From Dyadobacter sp. SG02 (GTDB lineage: Bacteria; Bacteroidota; Bacteroidia; Cytophagales; Spirosomataceae): a stretch of DNA of 64,000 nt. Location: positions 186,001 through 250,000 of the forward strand of contig NZ_FNYL01000006.1 in assembly GCF_900109045.1 (NCBI RefSeq), written 5' to 3'. The position numbers were made by a program, and so were the translations under genes. The notes under the pieces are model-generated. The model was not told the origin of the DNA, made no database searches, and was given only the letters and a program-made list of their open reading frames with translations. Each line of letters begins with the position of its first letter. Position 1 is the stretch's first letter. Shown piece by piece: positions 29,206 through 38,564 of this stretch.

Positions 29206-29832
29206 ATGCCTAAAAACTATGTCTCCAATGCGACGGAATCTTCAAGGATGTTTAAAAGCAGCTTTCTTGAGGCATTTTCCAAGGTACATTATTCAGTACC
29301 CCTTTTCATTTTCGTACCGGTGATTACCTATTTTTCCTGGAAGGCATTAGGCCCCGGGGAAATGGCCTGGTACACTTTTGTAGGAGTAGTATTCGCGGGA
29401 CTGTTCTTCTGGACGTTCACCGAATACTTTATGCACCGGTATGTGTTTCATTTTACACCCCATGGAAAGTTTATGGAACGTATCCATTTTATCTTCCACG
29501 GCGTGCATCATGACTACCCCAACGACGCCAAAAGACTGGTAATGCCGCCTTCGGTGAGCATTCCGCTGGCGACGGGCTTTTACTTTTTGTTCACGATTTT
29601 TTTGAGTGAATACAATGTGGCGGCCTTCTATTCGGGGTTCATGGCCGGGTATCTTTTTTATGATATGAGCCATTATGCGTTGCATCATGCCAATTTCAAA
29701 TCCGCGTTCTGGAAGAAATTAAAAAAGCATCACATGCAACATCATTATTCAGATGCTAGTAAAGGTTACGGTGTAAGTTCAGATATTTGGGACAGGGTTT
29801 TCGATTCAAACGAAAAGCGCGCCCCAAAGTAG
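29206..29832 (+). CDS. Fatty acid hydroxylase / sterol desaturase family protein
   Basis: A 208-residue di-iron membrane oxygenase. Four hydrophobic spans surround the histidine boxes HRYVFH, HGVHHDYP, SHYALHHAN and HHMQHHY, the full set expected for the family. The layout resembles fatty acid 2-hydroxylases, which hydroxylate the acyl chain of sphingolipids in eukaryotes. Its location 10-12 kb into the lipid island makes a role in hydroxylating the ceramide chain attractive. Confidence 0.88.
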   Translation: MPKNYVSNATESSRMFKSSFLEAFSKVHYSVPLFIFVPVITYFSWKALGPGEMAWYTFVGVVFAGLFFWTFTEYFMHRYVFHFTPHGKFMERIHFIFHGVHHDYPNDAKRLVMPPSVSIPLATGFYFLFTIFLSEYNVAAFYSGFMAGYLFYDMSHYALHHANFKSAFWKKLKKHHMQHHYSDASKGYGVSSDIWDRVFDSNEKRAPK

Positions 29833-29859
29833 AACTCAATCTAACTGTAACTTTAACTT

Positions 29860-30609
29860 ATGAAGAACCTTGGAAATGAGAATTTAGACCAGGTCTTCAG
29901 AGATGAAATCACGAAAGTTTCGGACTTCAAGTTCGGGACAACGGTGGTCAATGTCTTTGACGACATGGTGAGCAGGTCAGTACCCTATTACAACGAGATG
30001 CAGCGGATGCTCGCCGAGATCGCTGCCGACCATGTGAAGGAAGGTACATTTGTGTACGACCTGGGCTGCTCTACCGGCACTACGCTGATCGGTTTGGACC
30101 AACTCATTCCCTCGGACATCCGGTTCATCGGGATCGACGAGTCGCAGGAAATGCTCGATAAATGCGACGTGAAGTTGAAAGAGGCGGGGTTCGTACGTCC
30201 TTACGACCTCGTTGCGGGCGATCTGCATCAGCAACTTCCCATTACCAACGGTTCTGTCGTGATCCTTTGCCTTACATTACAGTTCGTAAGGCCATTGTAC
30301 CGTGAAAGGCTTCTGAGAAACATTTACGAAGGATTGAACCCCGGCGGCGTACTGTTGCTGGTGGAGAAAGTGCTGGCGGAAAGCAGCATATTCAATCGTG
30401 ATTTTATCAAATACTATTACAACTATAAGCGCCGGAACCATTACAGCGAGCTCGAAATCTCGCAGAAAAGGGAAGCGCTCGAAAACGTACTGATCCCGTA
30501 CAAGTTGTCTGAAAACATGCTTCTGCTGAAAGAGGCCGGTTTCGCCGACTGCGAAATTTTCTTCAAGTGGTACAATTTTTCAGGAATGATAGCTCATAAA
30601 AAATCATGA
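29860..30609 (+). CDS. CmoA-like class I SAM methyltransferase
   Basis: A 249-residue Rossmann methyltransferase. FDDMVSRSVPYYNEMQRML and VYDLGCSTGTTLIGLDQL closely resemble CmoA, which makes carboxy-S-adenosylmethionine for tRNA wobble uridine modification; FIGIDESQEML is motif II. No cmoB is in the window, and the gene overlaps by 4 bases with an ICMT/PEMT-like membrane methyltransferase. It may therefore supply a modified SAM or methylate a lipid instead of tRNA. Confidence 0.82.
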   Translation: MKNLGNENLDQVFRDEITKVSDFKFGTTVVNVFDDMVSRSVPYYNEMQRMLAEIAADHVKEGTFVYDLGCSTGTTLIGLDQLIPSDIRFIGIDESQEMLDKCDVKLKEAGFVRPYDLVAGDLHQQLPITNGSVVILCLTLQFVRPLYRERLLRNIYEGLNPGGVLLLVEKVLAESSIFNRDFIKYYYNYKRRNHYSELEISQKREALENVLIPYKLSENMLLLKEAGFADCEIFFKWYNFSGMIAHKKS

Positions 30610-31334
30610 TCGCGATCGGTAACTTCTTTTTCAAGTACAGAAATAACCTGTTTATCGTCCTGTACCTGCTGTTGTTTGTGCCGTCGCCGCCGATCTTTTC
30701 GCGTGAGCAATTCGGGCCAGCCTATTTTCTGTACCCGGTGATCCTCGGATTGCTGGTGACGTTTGCGGGGGAAATCATCCGGGGTATTACCATCGGCCTC
30801 GCGTACATTATCCGCGGGGGCCGCGATAAAAAAGTGTATGCCGAAACGCTGGTGACCGAGGGTATTTTCCGGCATTGCCGCAACCCGCTATATGTAGGGA
30901 ACATTCTGATGCTGCTCGGCGTGGGTATTCTGGCCAATTCGCTGATCTATGTCGGAATCGTAATGCCGTTGTTTTTGTTTATATATCAGGCGATCGTACT
31001 GGCCGAGGAGAATTTTTTGAGGAATAAATTCGGTACGCAATTCGACGCTTATTGCAGCCGGGTGAACCGTTGGCTGATCAATCCGGCCGGTATTTTAGAG
31101 ACATTCAAAGACATGCGCTTTAATTACAAGCGATGGATTTTGAAAGAATATAATACATTGCTGGTGTGGCTGATAGGTATAGTGGCCATCCTGATTTTCA
31201 AATACCCGGAGATCGTGCCGACGCCGGATAGCAGAATCGTGATTTTCGCGGCGATCGTATTGGTACTCGGCGCATTGTATGGTTATGTAAGGTATTTGAA
31301 GAAATCCGGAAAAATGACAGACAGCATGGCATGA
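30606..31334 (+). CDS. Isoprenylcysteine/phospholipid methyltransferase-like membrane protein
   Basis: A 242-residue protein with about six membrane spans. The SAM-binding signature FRHCRNPLYVGNILMLLGVG matches the RHPxYxG region of ICMT and PEMT families, and the AEENFLRNKFGTQFDAYC block is the second conserved part. The C-terminus adds two more helices (LLVWLIGIVAILIF, IVIFAAIVLVLGALYG). Candidate substrates are a lipid amine or carboxylate. It is coupled to the CmoA-like gene. Confidence 0.82.
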   Translation: MIAIGNFFFKYRNNLFIVLYLLLFVPSPPIFSREQFGPAYFLYPVILGLLVTFAGEIIRGITIGLAYIIRGGRDKKVYAETLVTEGIFRHCRNPLYVGNILMLLGVGILANSLIYVGIVMPLFLFIYQAIVLAEENFLRNKFGTQFDAYCSRVNRWLINPAGILETFKDMRFNYKRWILKEYNTLLVWLIGIVAILIFKYPEIVPTPDSRIVIFAAIVLVLGALYGYVRYLKKSGKMTDSMA

Positions 31335-31404
31335 CTTTAATGACTGCACCCTCCTGAACCTACCGAAGCATCACACATTCATTAACCCCCTAATAAAAAG
31401 CACC

Positions 31405-32682
31405 ATGAATATTGTAATCGTAGGAGGAGGGTTCGCAGGCGTCAATCTGGCGCTGGACCTTGCAAAAAGCAAAAAATTTGAGGTAACCCTGGTGGATAAG
31501 AATAATTACAACTTCTTTCCGCCGCTGATATACCAGGTCGCTACGGCCTTCCTGGAACCATCGAGCATTAGTTACCCGTTCCGAAAGCTTTTTTCAGGTA
31601 AGGAAAACCTTCACTTCCGGTTAGGGGAATTACAAAGAGTGGTGCCGGGAGAGAACAAGATCGTCCTGCATAACGGTGAGGTATCGTACGATTTCCTCGT
31701 GCTGGCCACGGGCGCGGAAACGAATTTCTTCGGCATGGAGAACGTGAAGCGGAATGCGACGCCGATGAAGACGGTCGAAGACGCGATCAGTATGCGGAAC
31801 AAACTACTGACGCAAATGGAGCAGGCGACGCTGAGCGACGATCCGGAAGAAATCAAAAAGCTGCTCACGGTTGTGATCGCGGGCGGTGGCCCTACGGGCG
31901 TGGAAATCTCCGGGATGTTTGCCGAAATGCGTAACGGGATTCTCCGCAAGGAATATCCGGACCTCGCCGGAAAAGGCAGTGAAATATACCTGGTCGACGG
32001 CAGCGAGGCATTACTCTCGCCCATGAGCAAGGAATCACAAAAGGACACGTATGAAGCATTGCGCAAACTGGGCGTGAAGATCCGCCTCAATACCCACGTG
32101 TCCGACTTTGTCGACGACAAAGTTTACTTCTCCGAAGGCGACAGTATCGACGCGAAAACGCTCATCTGGGCCGCCGGGGTTACAGGCCGGGTATTCGAAG
32201 GCATTCCGGCGGAAGCTTACGGGCGCGGGCGAAGGATGCTCGTGGACGCGCACAATAAACTGAACAGCTCCTACAATATCTACGCAATCGGCGACTGCTG
32301 TCTGCAAACCACCGACGAAGGCTTCCCGAACGGCCACCCGCAGGTTGCGCAGGTAGCCATTCAGCAAGGCAAGAACCTCGCGCGCAACTTCGAGCGAATT
32401 GTGGAGAACCAGCCGCTGCATGGATTTAAATACAATGATAAAGGCTCGATGGCCATCATCGGCCGTGCCAAGGCCGTGGTAGACCTGCCCTCGCCGAAAG
32501 TACATTTCAAAGGCGTGATCGCGTGGCTGGCCTGGCTTTTCATTCACCTTATAGCGCTGATCAACCATCGTAATCGCATGAAAACGCTTTACAACTGGAT
32601 GATCGCCTATTTCACCAAAGATCAGTCCCTGCGAATGATCATCAAGCCCTCGGTAACGCAGGAAAAGGTCGAATCGGTTTAA
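31405..32682 (+). CDS. NADH dehydrogenase type II-like FAD oxidoreductase
   Basis: A 425-residue NDH-2-type flavoprotein. FAD-binding GGGFAGVNLALDLAK is at the N-terminus, the NAD-binding GGGPTGVEISGMFAEM around residue 160, and YAIGDCCLQT closes the FAD site. The C-terminal FKGVIAWLAWLFIHLIALINHRN is the membrane-associating region of NDH-2. It would oxidise NADH and reduce menaquinone without proton pumping. A 70-base gap separates it from the methyltransferase, so it may be transcribed alone. Confidence 0.9.
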   Translation: MNIVIVGGGFAGVNLALDLAKSKKFEVTLVDKNNYNFFPPLIYQVATAFLEPSSISYPFRKLFSGKENLHFRLGELQRVVPGENKIVLHNGEVSYDFLVLATGAETNFFGMENVKRNATPMKTVEDAISMRNKLLTQMEQATLSDDPEEIKKLLTVVIAGGGPTGVEISGMFAEMRNGILRKEYPDLAGKGSEIYLVDGSEALLSPMSKESQKDTYEALRKLGVKIRLNTHVSDFVDDKVYFSEGDSIDAKTLIWAAGVTGRVFEGIPAEAYGRGRRMLVDAHNKLNSSYNIYAIGDCCLQTTDEGFPNGHPQVAQVAIQQGKNLARNFERIVENQPLHGFKYNDKGSMAIIGRAKAVVDLPSPKVHFKGVIAWLAWLFIHLIALINHRNRMKTLYNWMIAYFTKDQSLRMIIKPSVTQEKVESV

Positions 32683-32787
32683 TGGAACCGTAATTCAACG
32701 TTTATCGTTGGCAGTTTGACAAAAAACACTGAATTTTAGTATCCGAAAGCCACCAGCGCATTCATTCAGTGTGCAAAAAACCAAATA

Positions 32788-35184
32788 ATGGAACCGATCA
32801 CGATTGATGTAACTCAAAACACACCATACGGTCTCCAGAAACTTGACTCATCCATTTCTTTCCGGAGCTTCATCAACTTTCTGGAAAGTAAAATCGATCA
32901 GGAAGAAACGGTCAAAAAGACATTTTTCTCGCTGGTTCTTGACAAGCTGAAAGCCAATCCGGGTTTCAGCCAGGATATTCCGCTCGCGGAAGTCACCAAC
33001 TATAAGGAAGAACTGAGTTTGATCTATGGCATGCTTATGCCACCTATCGCCAACGAAAAGGAAGTTTTCTGGGCGTTGAGTGCTCCCGTCAGCCCTATTG
33101 TATTTTACGGCACGTCGGGTTTTTATAGCCTGCTTTTCCAGCAGGATGGCAATATCAGGTGCGACCTCATCGAAGACCGCGGGGTCAACTACAAGCAGAA
33201 AATGCAGATGCTCTATTCCTTCATCCTGGAAAAGCTCTACCATTTTCCGCCCCTGCACCACCCGGATATGATCATCACTTTGAAGGACGACGATTCGGGC
33301 CTGCAAAAGTATTACCGGGTGCATATCGACAATCGCTTTTGTGAAGTATATGCCAAAGGCAGCCTTCCCGAGCTCGACCTCGATACGCTGCGCTCCGATT
33401 TACAGGAGAATTTCGATATCAATGTATTTTCTACGCTGCTGCCGCACAGCCTCTTCCATTTCGAAGGCTTTTCGGTGATCACGCTGAACGACGTTACGGC
33501 AGAGCACGCCGTTGAAAACATCAAGAATACCATCCTCGACCGCGCTTCTTTCGACCCGAAAACGTATTTCAATTACGTGGCAGGCGCATTGAAAATGCTG
33601 GTCGAAAATGCCGGCGTCGACTTCGGGCTGATGGCCGTGCTGCGCGTCAACAACAAACTGGTTTTCGACCGCAGCTCTATCCTTTTCAGCAAGCTCATGA
33701 GTGCCGCCACCGAAAACGACATGGCCGAGCAGACCTACCTCGATATGGCTACCCAGTATTTCGAGGCGCCCAAGACATTGCTGTTGCGTAACCTGGGAGC
33801 GGAGGACCCCAAAAAACAGGACTTCATCCGCATTCTGCAAAATGATGGGGTAGAAGCCTATGCATTACTGCCCGTTTACCATGATAATAATGTAGTAGGC
33901 GTGCTGGAAGTGTATTCCAAAGAACAGAAATCGATCGACGAACGGTTGCTCGCGAAGCTGGATATCGCATTGCCGTGGATCGCGCAGATGATGACCAACT
34001 ACATCGACGAGTTCAATGTGCAGATCGACAATGTGATCCGCGACAAGTTCACGTCGTTGCAGCCCGCCGTACAATGGCGTTTCCGCGAAACAGCCTGGCA
34101 TTATATCCGCGACAAGGCACTTAACCCGCAAAATGCCGAAATCGAAGGCATTCAGTTCCGGAACGTATTCCCGCTATACGGCGCGATCGATATCCGGAAT
34201 TCAACCCTTGAAAGAAATGCGGCACTCAGGGAAGATCTCCGTCTTCAATTCAATGTATTGATAGAAACCTTTACTGTTCTGAAACAAAAACTCGGGTTCG
34301 GGCTGGCCGACGAGATGATCTTCAAATGCAAAAAATGGATTGCGGACATCACCGACGACAGTACCGATAACGACGAAATGAAGATCCGGGACTTCCTGGA
34401 AAACGAGGCACATCCATTTTTGGAGCATTTCAAAGAAGAAAGCCTCAAAATGTTCGGCTCGGGTGCCATGGACCCGGGCGAGCTGGTACTGCGCAATCGC
34501 ATCGATCAGTATTTTGCCATGATCGACGAGGACCACGGCTCGGCATTTGCCAACCGCCGGGAGCTGGAAGCATCGATGCAGGCGATCAATTCGGCGGTTA
34601 ACCTTTACCTCGATCTGTTCAGAAATGAAATCCAGGAATCGTACCCCTGCTATTTCGAAAAATTCCGGACGGATGGTATCGAGTACGACATTTACATTGG
34701 TCAGTCCATTGAACCGCAAAAGCGTTTCAGCGAACTTTACCTCAAAAACATTCGTCTGTGGCAGCTGACGACCATGGCGGCTATTGCCCGGATCACGCAT
34801 TCGCTCATCCCGCAACTGGAAAAACCGCTGGAAACGACGCAACTGATATTCATCAACTCGGGCAGTATCGATATCAGCTTCCGGGACGACGAGCGGCGGT
34901 TCGACGTCGAAGGCGCATACAATATCCGGTACCAGGTGATCAAGAAGCGGATCGACAAGGTGCATGTGAAAGGGACCGGCGAACGGCTTACCCAACCGGG
35001 AAAGATCGCGCTGGTGTATTTCAACAACAAATCGGCCGAAGAATATGTGGGGTATGTCCGGTATTTACAGGAAAAAAATACTTTATTGGATGACCTGGAA
35101 TTCTTCGATCTCGAAGACTTGCAGGGAGTTACGGGCCTGAAAGCGCTCCGTGTGGGCGTAAACCTGGAATCGGACTGGAATTAA
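32788..35184 (+). CDS. GAF-domain protein of unknown function
   Basis: A 798-residue soluble protein without signal peptide. A GAF-like fold is seen around residues 330-410 (VEAYALLPVYHDNNVVGVLEVYSKEQ). Residues about 455-480 read LYGAIDIRNSTLERN, reminiscent of the metal-binding strand of class III nucleotide cyclases, but the second metal Asp and purine-specificity residues were not found, so cyclase activity is only a possibility. The C-terminus is mixed (TDGIEYDIYIGQSIEPQ, YQVIKKRIDKVHVKG). It leads a compact operon with HD-PycTM and ppk1, suggesting a sensor role. Confidence 0.6.
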   Translation: MEPITIDVTQNTPYGLQKLDSSISFRSFINFLESKIDQEETVKKTFFSLVLDKLKANPGFSQDIPLAEVTNYKEELSLIYGMLMPPIANEKEVFWALSAPVSPIVFYGTSGFYSLLFQQDGNIRCDLIEDRGVNYKQKMQMLYSFILEKLYHFPPLHHPDMIITLKDDDSGLQKYYRVHIDNRFCEVYAKGSLPELDLDTLRSDLQENFDINVFSTLLPHSLFHFEGFSVITLNDVTAEHAVENIKNTILDRASFDPKTYFNYVAGALKMLVENAGVDFGLMAVLRVNNKLVFDRSSILFSKLMSAATENDMAEQTYLDMATQYFEAPKTLLLRNLGAEDPKKQDFIRILQNDGVEAYALLPVYHDNNVVGVLEVYSKEQKSIDERLLAKLDIALPWIAQMMTNYIDEFNVQIDNVIRDKFTSLQPAVQWRFRETAWHYIRDKALNPQNAEIEGIQFRNVFPLYGAIDIRNSTLERNAALREDLRLQFNVLIETFTVLKQKLGFGLADEMIFKCKKWIADITDDSTDNDEMKIRDFLENEAHPFLEHFKEESLKMFGSGAMDPGELVLRNRIDQYFAMIDEDHGSAFANRRELEASMQAINSAVNLYLDLFRNEIQESYPCYFEKFRTDGIEYDIYIGQSIEPQKRFSELYLKNIRLWQLTTMAAIARITHSLIPQLEKPLETTQLIFINSGSIDISFRDDERRFDVEGAYNIRYQVIKKRIDKVHVKGTGERLTQPGKIALVYFNNKSAEEYVGYVRYLQEKNTLLDDLEFFDLEDLQGVTGLKALRVGVNLESDWN

Positions 35185-35208
35185 CGAAGCATTATAACTG
35201 AACGTTCT

Positions 35209-36516
35209 ATGAACTATAACCATCGGCTCGACAAGGTTAAGCATCACGTCCACCATTTTTTCGGTACGAAAGCGCTGGCGCAGCTCAGTTACCATAACCT
35301 CGTTCATACCGAGTCGGTGGTAGCTAATGCGGTCAAAATCGCCAACCATTACCGGTTGGAGGACAAAGAGACTTTCATTGTCGTGACGGCCGCCTGGTTT
35401 CATGATACGGGTTACAGCACCGGCGAGGCAGCCGGCCACGAGAAAAGAGGCGCTGAAATGGCGGCCGAATTCCTCCGCTCGGAAGAGGTGGATGAAGAGG
35501 TGATTGCGGAAGTCGAAGGATGTATTCTGGCAACGGTATGGCCCCAGAACCCGACGAATTTTCTCCAACAGGTAGTTTGTGACGCCGATCTGTTCCATTT
35601 GGGTACGCCCGATTTCAGTGACTGGAACAAGCTCGTGCGCAAGGAAGCGGAACAACGCCTCGGCCGGAAGATTGATAAGACGGAATGGCGCAAAAGCACC
35701 ATCAAACTGTTGGAATCGCATACTTACCAAACCGATTACTGCCGCGACCTGCTCGATAAGCAGAAGAAAAAGAACCTCGAAAAATTAAAACAGAAGCTAC
35801 TGGAAGAAACCCTTGAAGAACCGGGGGAAGATATTGGTCCGATAGAAGCCTCTGTCGGGGAAACGATAGCCGACAGAGGCCCGACGGAGCTGGCCGTGGC
35901 ACTGCCGGTTGCGAAGCACCATCATCACAAAGACGAAAAAGCATTCATTCCCGAAATAGCCGAAGGCAAAAAGAAGAAGGACGACCGGCCGGACAAGGGC
36001 ATCGAAACCATGTTCAGGATCAGTTCCAACAACCACCAGCGCCTGAGCGATATGGCCGATAACAAGGCACATATCATGATCACGACGACGTCGATCATCA
36101 TTTCGGTGCTCCTGAGCGTGCTCGTGCGCAAGCTCGAAGACAATGCGTACCTGATCCTCCCGACCATGATGCTGCTCACCGTTTGTATGGTCACCATGGT
36201 ATTCTCGATCCTTTCCACCCGCCCGACGATCCCGCGCGGTACATTCACGCAGGACGATATCGACGCCAAAAGCGTGAACCTGCTGTTTTTCGGTAACTTC
36301 TACCGGATGTCGTTCGATGAGTATTCCAAAGGCATGCAGACGATGATGAACGACCGGGATTTTCTGTACGGAAGCCTTACGAAGGACGTTTATTCCCAGG
36401 GAGTTGTGTTGGGCAGGAAGTACCGGTTGTTGCGCGTGGGGTATAATGTATTCATGTTTGGCATCGTCATTTCCGTGGTCGCGTTTGTGATCGCCTCCAT
36501 TTTCTTCGAACACTGA
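35209..36516 (+). CDS. HD phosphohydrolase fused to Pycsar-effector-type membrane domain (PycTM)
   Basis: A 435-residue two-part protein. Residues 1-200 are an HD domain with the metal site intact: H29/H33 (YHNLVH), H65-D66 (WFHDTGY), H77 and D125/D127 (CDAD). A charged linker with a His run follows. Residues about 265-435 match the Pycsar effector membrane domain (DUF5706): NKAHIMITTTSIIISVLLSV, YLILPTMMLLTVCMV and VGYNVFMFGIVISVVAF. In Pycsar systems such proteins respond to cCMP or cUMP; here no cyclase is obvious and ppk1 follows 11 bases later. Confidence 0.85.
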   Translation: MNYNHRLDKVKHHVHHFFGTKALAQLSYHNLVHTESVVANAVKIANHYRLEDKETFIVVTAAWFHDTGYSTGEAAGHEKRGAEMAAEFLRSEEVDEEVIAEVEGCILATVWPQNPTNFLQQVVCDADLFHLGTPDFSDWNKLVRKEAEQRLGRKIDKTEWRKSTIKLLESHTYQTDYCRDLLDKQKKKNLEKLKQKLLEETLEEPGEDIGPIEASVGETIADRGPTELAVALPVAKHHHHKDEKAFIPEIAEGKKKKDDRPDKGIETMFRISSNNHQRLSDMADNKAHIMITTTSIIISVLLSVLVRKLEDNAYLILPTMMLLTVCMVTMVFSILSTRPTIPRGTFTQDDIDAKSVNLLFFGNFYRMSFDEYSKGMQTMMNDRDFLYGSLTKDVYSQGVVLGRKYRLLRVGYNVFMFGIVISVVAFVIASIFFEH

Positions 36517-36527
36517 TCCGCCGTCTT

Positions 36528-38564
36528 ATGGAAGCGTTCCGCTATTTCAACCGGGATATCAGCTGGCTTACTTTCAATGAAAGGGTATTGATGGAAGCCG
36601 CGAACGAAGCCGTCCCGCTCATGGAACGGATCAGGTTTCTGTCGATCTATTCGTCGAATCTCGATGAATTTTACCGGGTGCGGATGCCCTACCTGCAAAA
36701 GAACGCGATGAAGGATGCCGCGAACAACGCCTACCTCGAAGCGGAAGCGACCGTGAACCGGCAGCAGGAAGAATTTGGTCGCATTCTCGGCAAATCGATC
36801 ATACCCGCATTGGCGCGCCAGGGGATTCATTTTTTGTATAAAGAAAGTGTTTCCGAACAGATTGCCGCATTCGCGCGCCGCTATTTTTACACGCAAATAG
36901 CAGGCTTTTTACAGCCCGTTTACCTGAACGATAAAACGTCATTTTTTCCTGAAAACAACCAGATTTACATCGTAGTGGTATTGCAACTGCCGGGCGATAA
37001 GGAAAAAATAGCGCTGGTGAATATCCCCGTGCCGCAACTCGACCGGTTTGTGAAAATCAAACTGCCAGACGATGAGTATGTTATTTTCCTCGAAGACCTG
37101 ATCCGCTGCAATCTGAGCATTCTCTTTCCCGATGCGCTGGATATCAAAGCATTCAATATCAAAGTGACCCGCGATGCGGAGCTGGATTTGCTCGATGAAG
37201 ACGGCGAGGACATGGCCGAGCAGGTGGAGAGGCAATTGGGTAAACGCGATTTCGGTCTGGCTACGCGGTTCTTGTACGAGCCGGGGTTGTCGCTGAGGCA
37301 TTTGCAATACATCGTGAATGTTTTTGACCTGAAAAAAGCGTCGCTCGTCGAAGGCGGGCGGTATCATAACCTGAAAGATTTGTCGTCGTTGCCGGTCGCT
37401 TCTCCGGCGATTTCCTACCCGGCCTGGCCCGCGGCGCAGCATCTGGAAGGGTTCGAAGAACCGGAGACGCTGTTCGAAGCGTTGACCCGCCGCGATCTGA
37501 TGGTGCACGCGCCTTACCAGACTTACGATACCATTCTGCGCTTTTTCAACGAAGCCGCGATTGACCGAGCGGTACAGGAAATCTACACGACGATGTACCG
37601 CGTCGCGCATGATTCTAAAATTGCCCACGCGCTCATCAGCGCGGCCAAAAACGGCAAAAAGGTGACGGTACTGGTCGAGCTGAAAGCACGGTTCGATGAG
37701 GCCAACAATATCCGTTGGGCGAAAAAGATGAAGTCGGCAGGGGTGAAGATCATCCACAGCGTAACCGCATTGAAAGTCCACGCGAAACTTGCACTGGTGA
37801 AGCGCAAACACCCAACGCATTCCCACCTCGGCCTGCTCGCGACCGGTAACCTCAACGAAGGGACCGCACGGTTTTACACCGATCATATCCTGCTTACCGC
37901 TCATCCGGCCATGCTCAAAGAAACCGAGCTTCTGTTTGGGTTTTTGAGCAAAAAGAAAAAACCAGAGAAGATCGACGCGATGCGCTTCGAGCATTTGCTG
38001 GTAGCGCAGTTTAATCTTCAAAACAGGTTTATTGAACTGATCGACAGGGAAATCGATAATGCCAAAAACGGCCTGTCCGCAGGCATTACCATTAAGCTGA
38101 ATAACCTGGAAGAAGAGGTACTGATCAACAAACTCTATGAGGCTTCCAATGCAGGCATTGCAGTGAACCTGATCGTCCGCAGCATTTGCAGGCTGGTGCC
38201 GGGCATTCCGGGACAAAGCGAAAACATTCGCATCAAGCGCATTGTGGACCGCTACCTCGAACACGGACGCGTTTTTATTTTCCATAACAACGGCCGGCCG
38301 GAAGTATTCATGGGCTCCGCCGATTGGATGAACCGCAACATTTACCGCCGGATCGAGGTGTGTTTCCCCATTTATCACGAAGATTTGAAAAAACAGCTAA
38401 CCGACATCCTGGCCCTGCAATGGGACGATACCGTACAGGCGGTTTGGATTGACGAAAAGTTGCATAATGTGCCCGTCACGACACTTCCGGGGGGCGTACG
38501 CTCGCAGGAGGCCATTTACCATTACCTGACGGGCGCTGTCGAGAATTTTAAAAAGACATTCTAA
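36528..38564 (+). CDS. ppk1: Polyphosphate kinase 1
   Basis: A 678-residue PPK1, which reversibly polymerises the ATP gamma-phosphate into polyphosphate. N-terminal YFNRDISWLTFNERVLMEA, SIYSSNLDEFYRVRM, the catalytic KVHAKLALVKR (autophosphorylated His) and DRYLEHGRVFIFHN with the second His, and VFMGSADWMNRN are all standard. Length is in the usual range. It is third in a tight operon; its stop overlaps the next start (TAATG). Confidence 0.95.
   Translation: MEAFRYFNRDISWLTFNERVLMEAANEAVPLMERIRFLSIYSSNLDEFYRVRMPYLQKNAMKDAANNAYLEAEATVNRQQEEFGRILGKSIIPALARQGIHFLYKESVSEQIAAFARRYFYTQIAGFLQPVYLNDKTSFFPENNQIYIVVVLQLPGDKEKIALVNIPVPQLDRFVKIKLPDDEYVIFLEDLIRCNLSILFPDALDIKAFNIKVTRDAELDLLDEDGEDMAEQVERQLGKRDFGLATRFLYEPGLSLRHLQYIVNVFDLKKASLVEGGRYHNLKDLSSLPVASPAISYPAWPAAQHLEGFEEPETLFEALTRRDLMVHAPYQTYDTILRFFNEAAIDRAVQEIYTTMYRVAHDSKIAHALISAAKNGKKVTVLVELKARFDEANNIRWAKKMKSAGVKIIHSVTALKVHAKLALVKRKHPTHSHLGLLATGNLNEGTARFYTDHILLTAHPAMLKETELLFGFLSKKKKPEKIDAMRFEHLLVAQFNLQNRFIELIDREIDNAKNGLSAGITIKLNNLEEEVLINKLYEASNAGIAVNLIVRSICRLVPGIPGQSENIRIKRIVDRYLEHGRVFIFHNNGRPEVFMGSADWMNRNIYRRIEVCFPIYHEDLKKQLTDILALQWDDTVQAVWIDEKLHNVPVTTLPGGVRSQEAIYHYLTGAVENFKKTF

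Noticed and set aside
29860..30609. tRNA cmo5U pathway assignment
   Set aside because: CmoA-like sequence alone is not enough: cmoB is absent from the window and the context is lipid-related.
35209..36516. Complete Pycsar defence system
   Set aside because: The PycTM domain is present, but no recognisable pyrimidine cyclase gene is adjacent and the operon has metabolic genes, so a defence label is not supported.
36939..38378. 479-codon reverse ORF
   Set aside because: Lies wholly inside ppk1 on the opposite strand; no recognisable domains.
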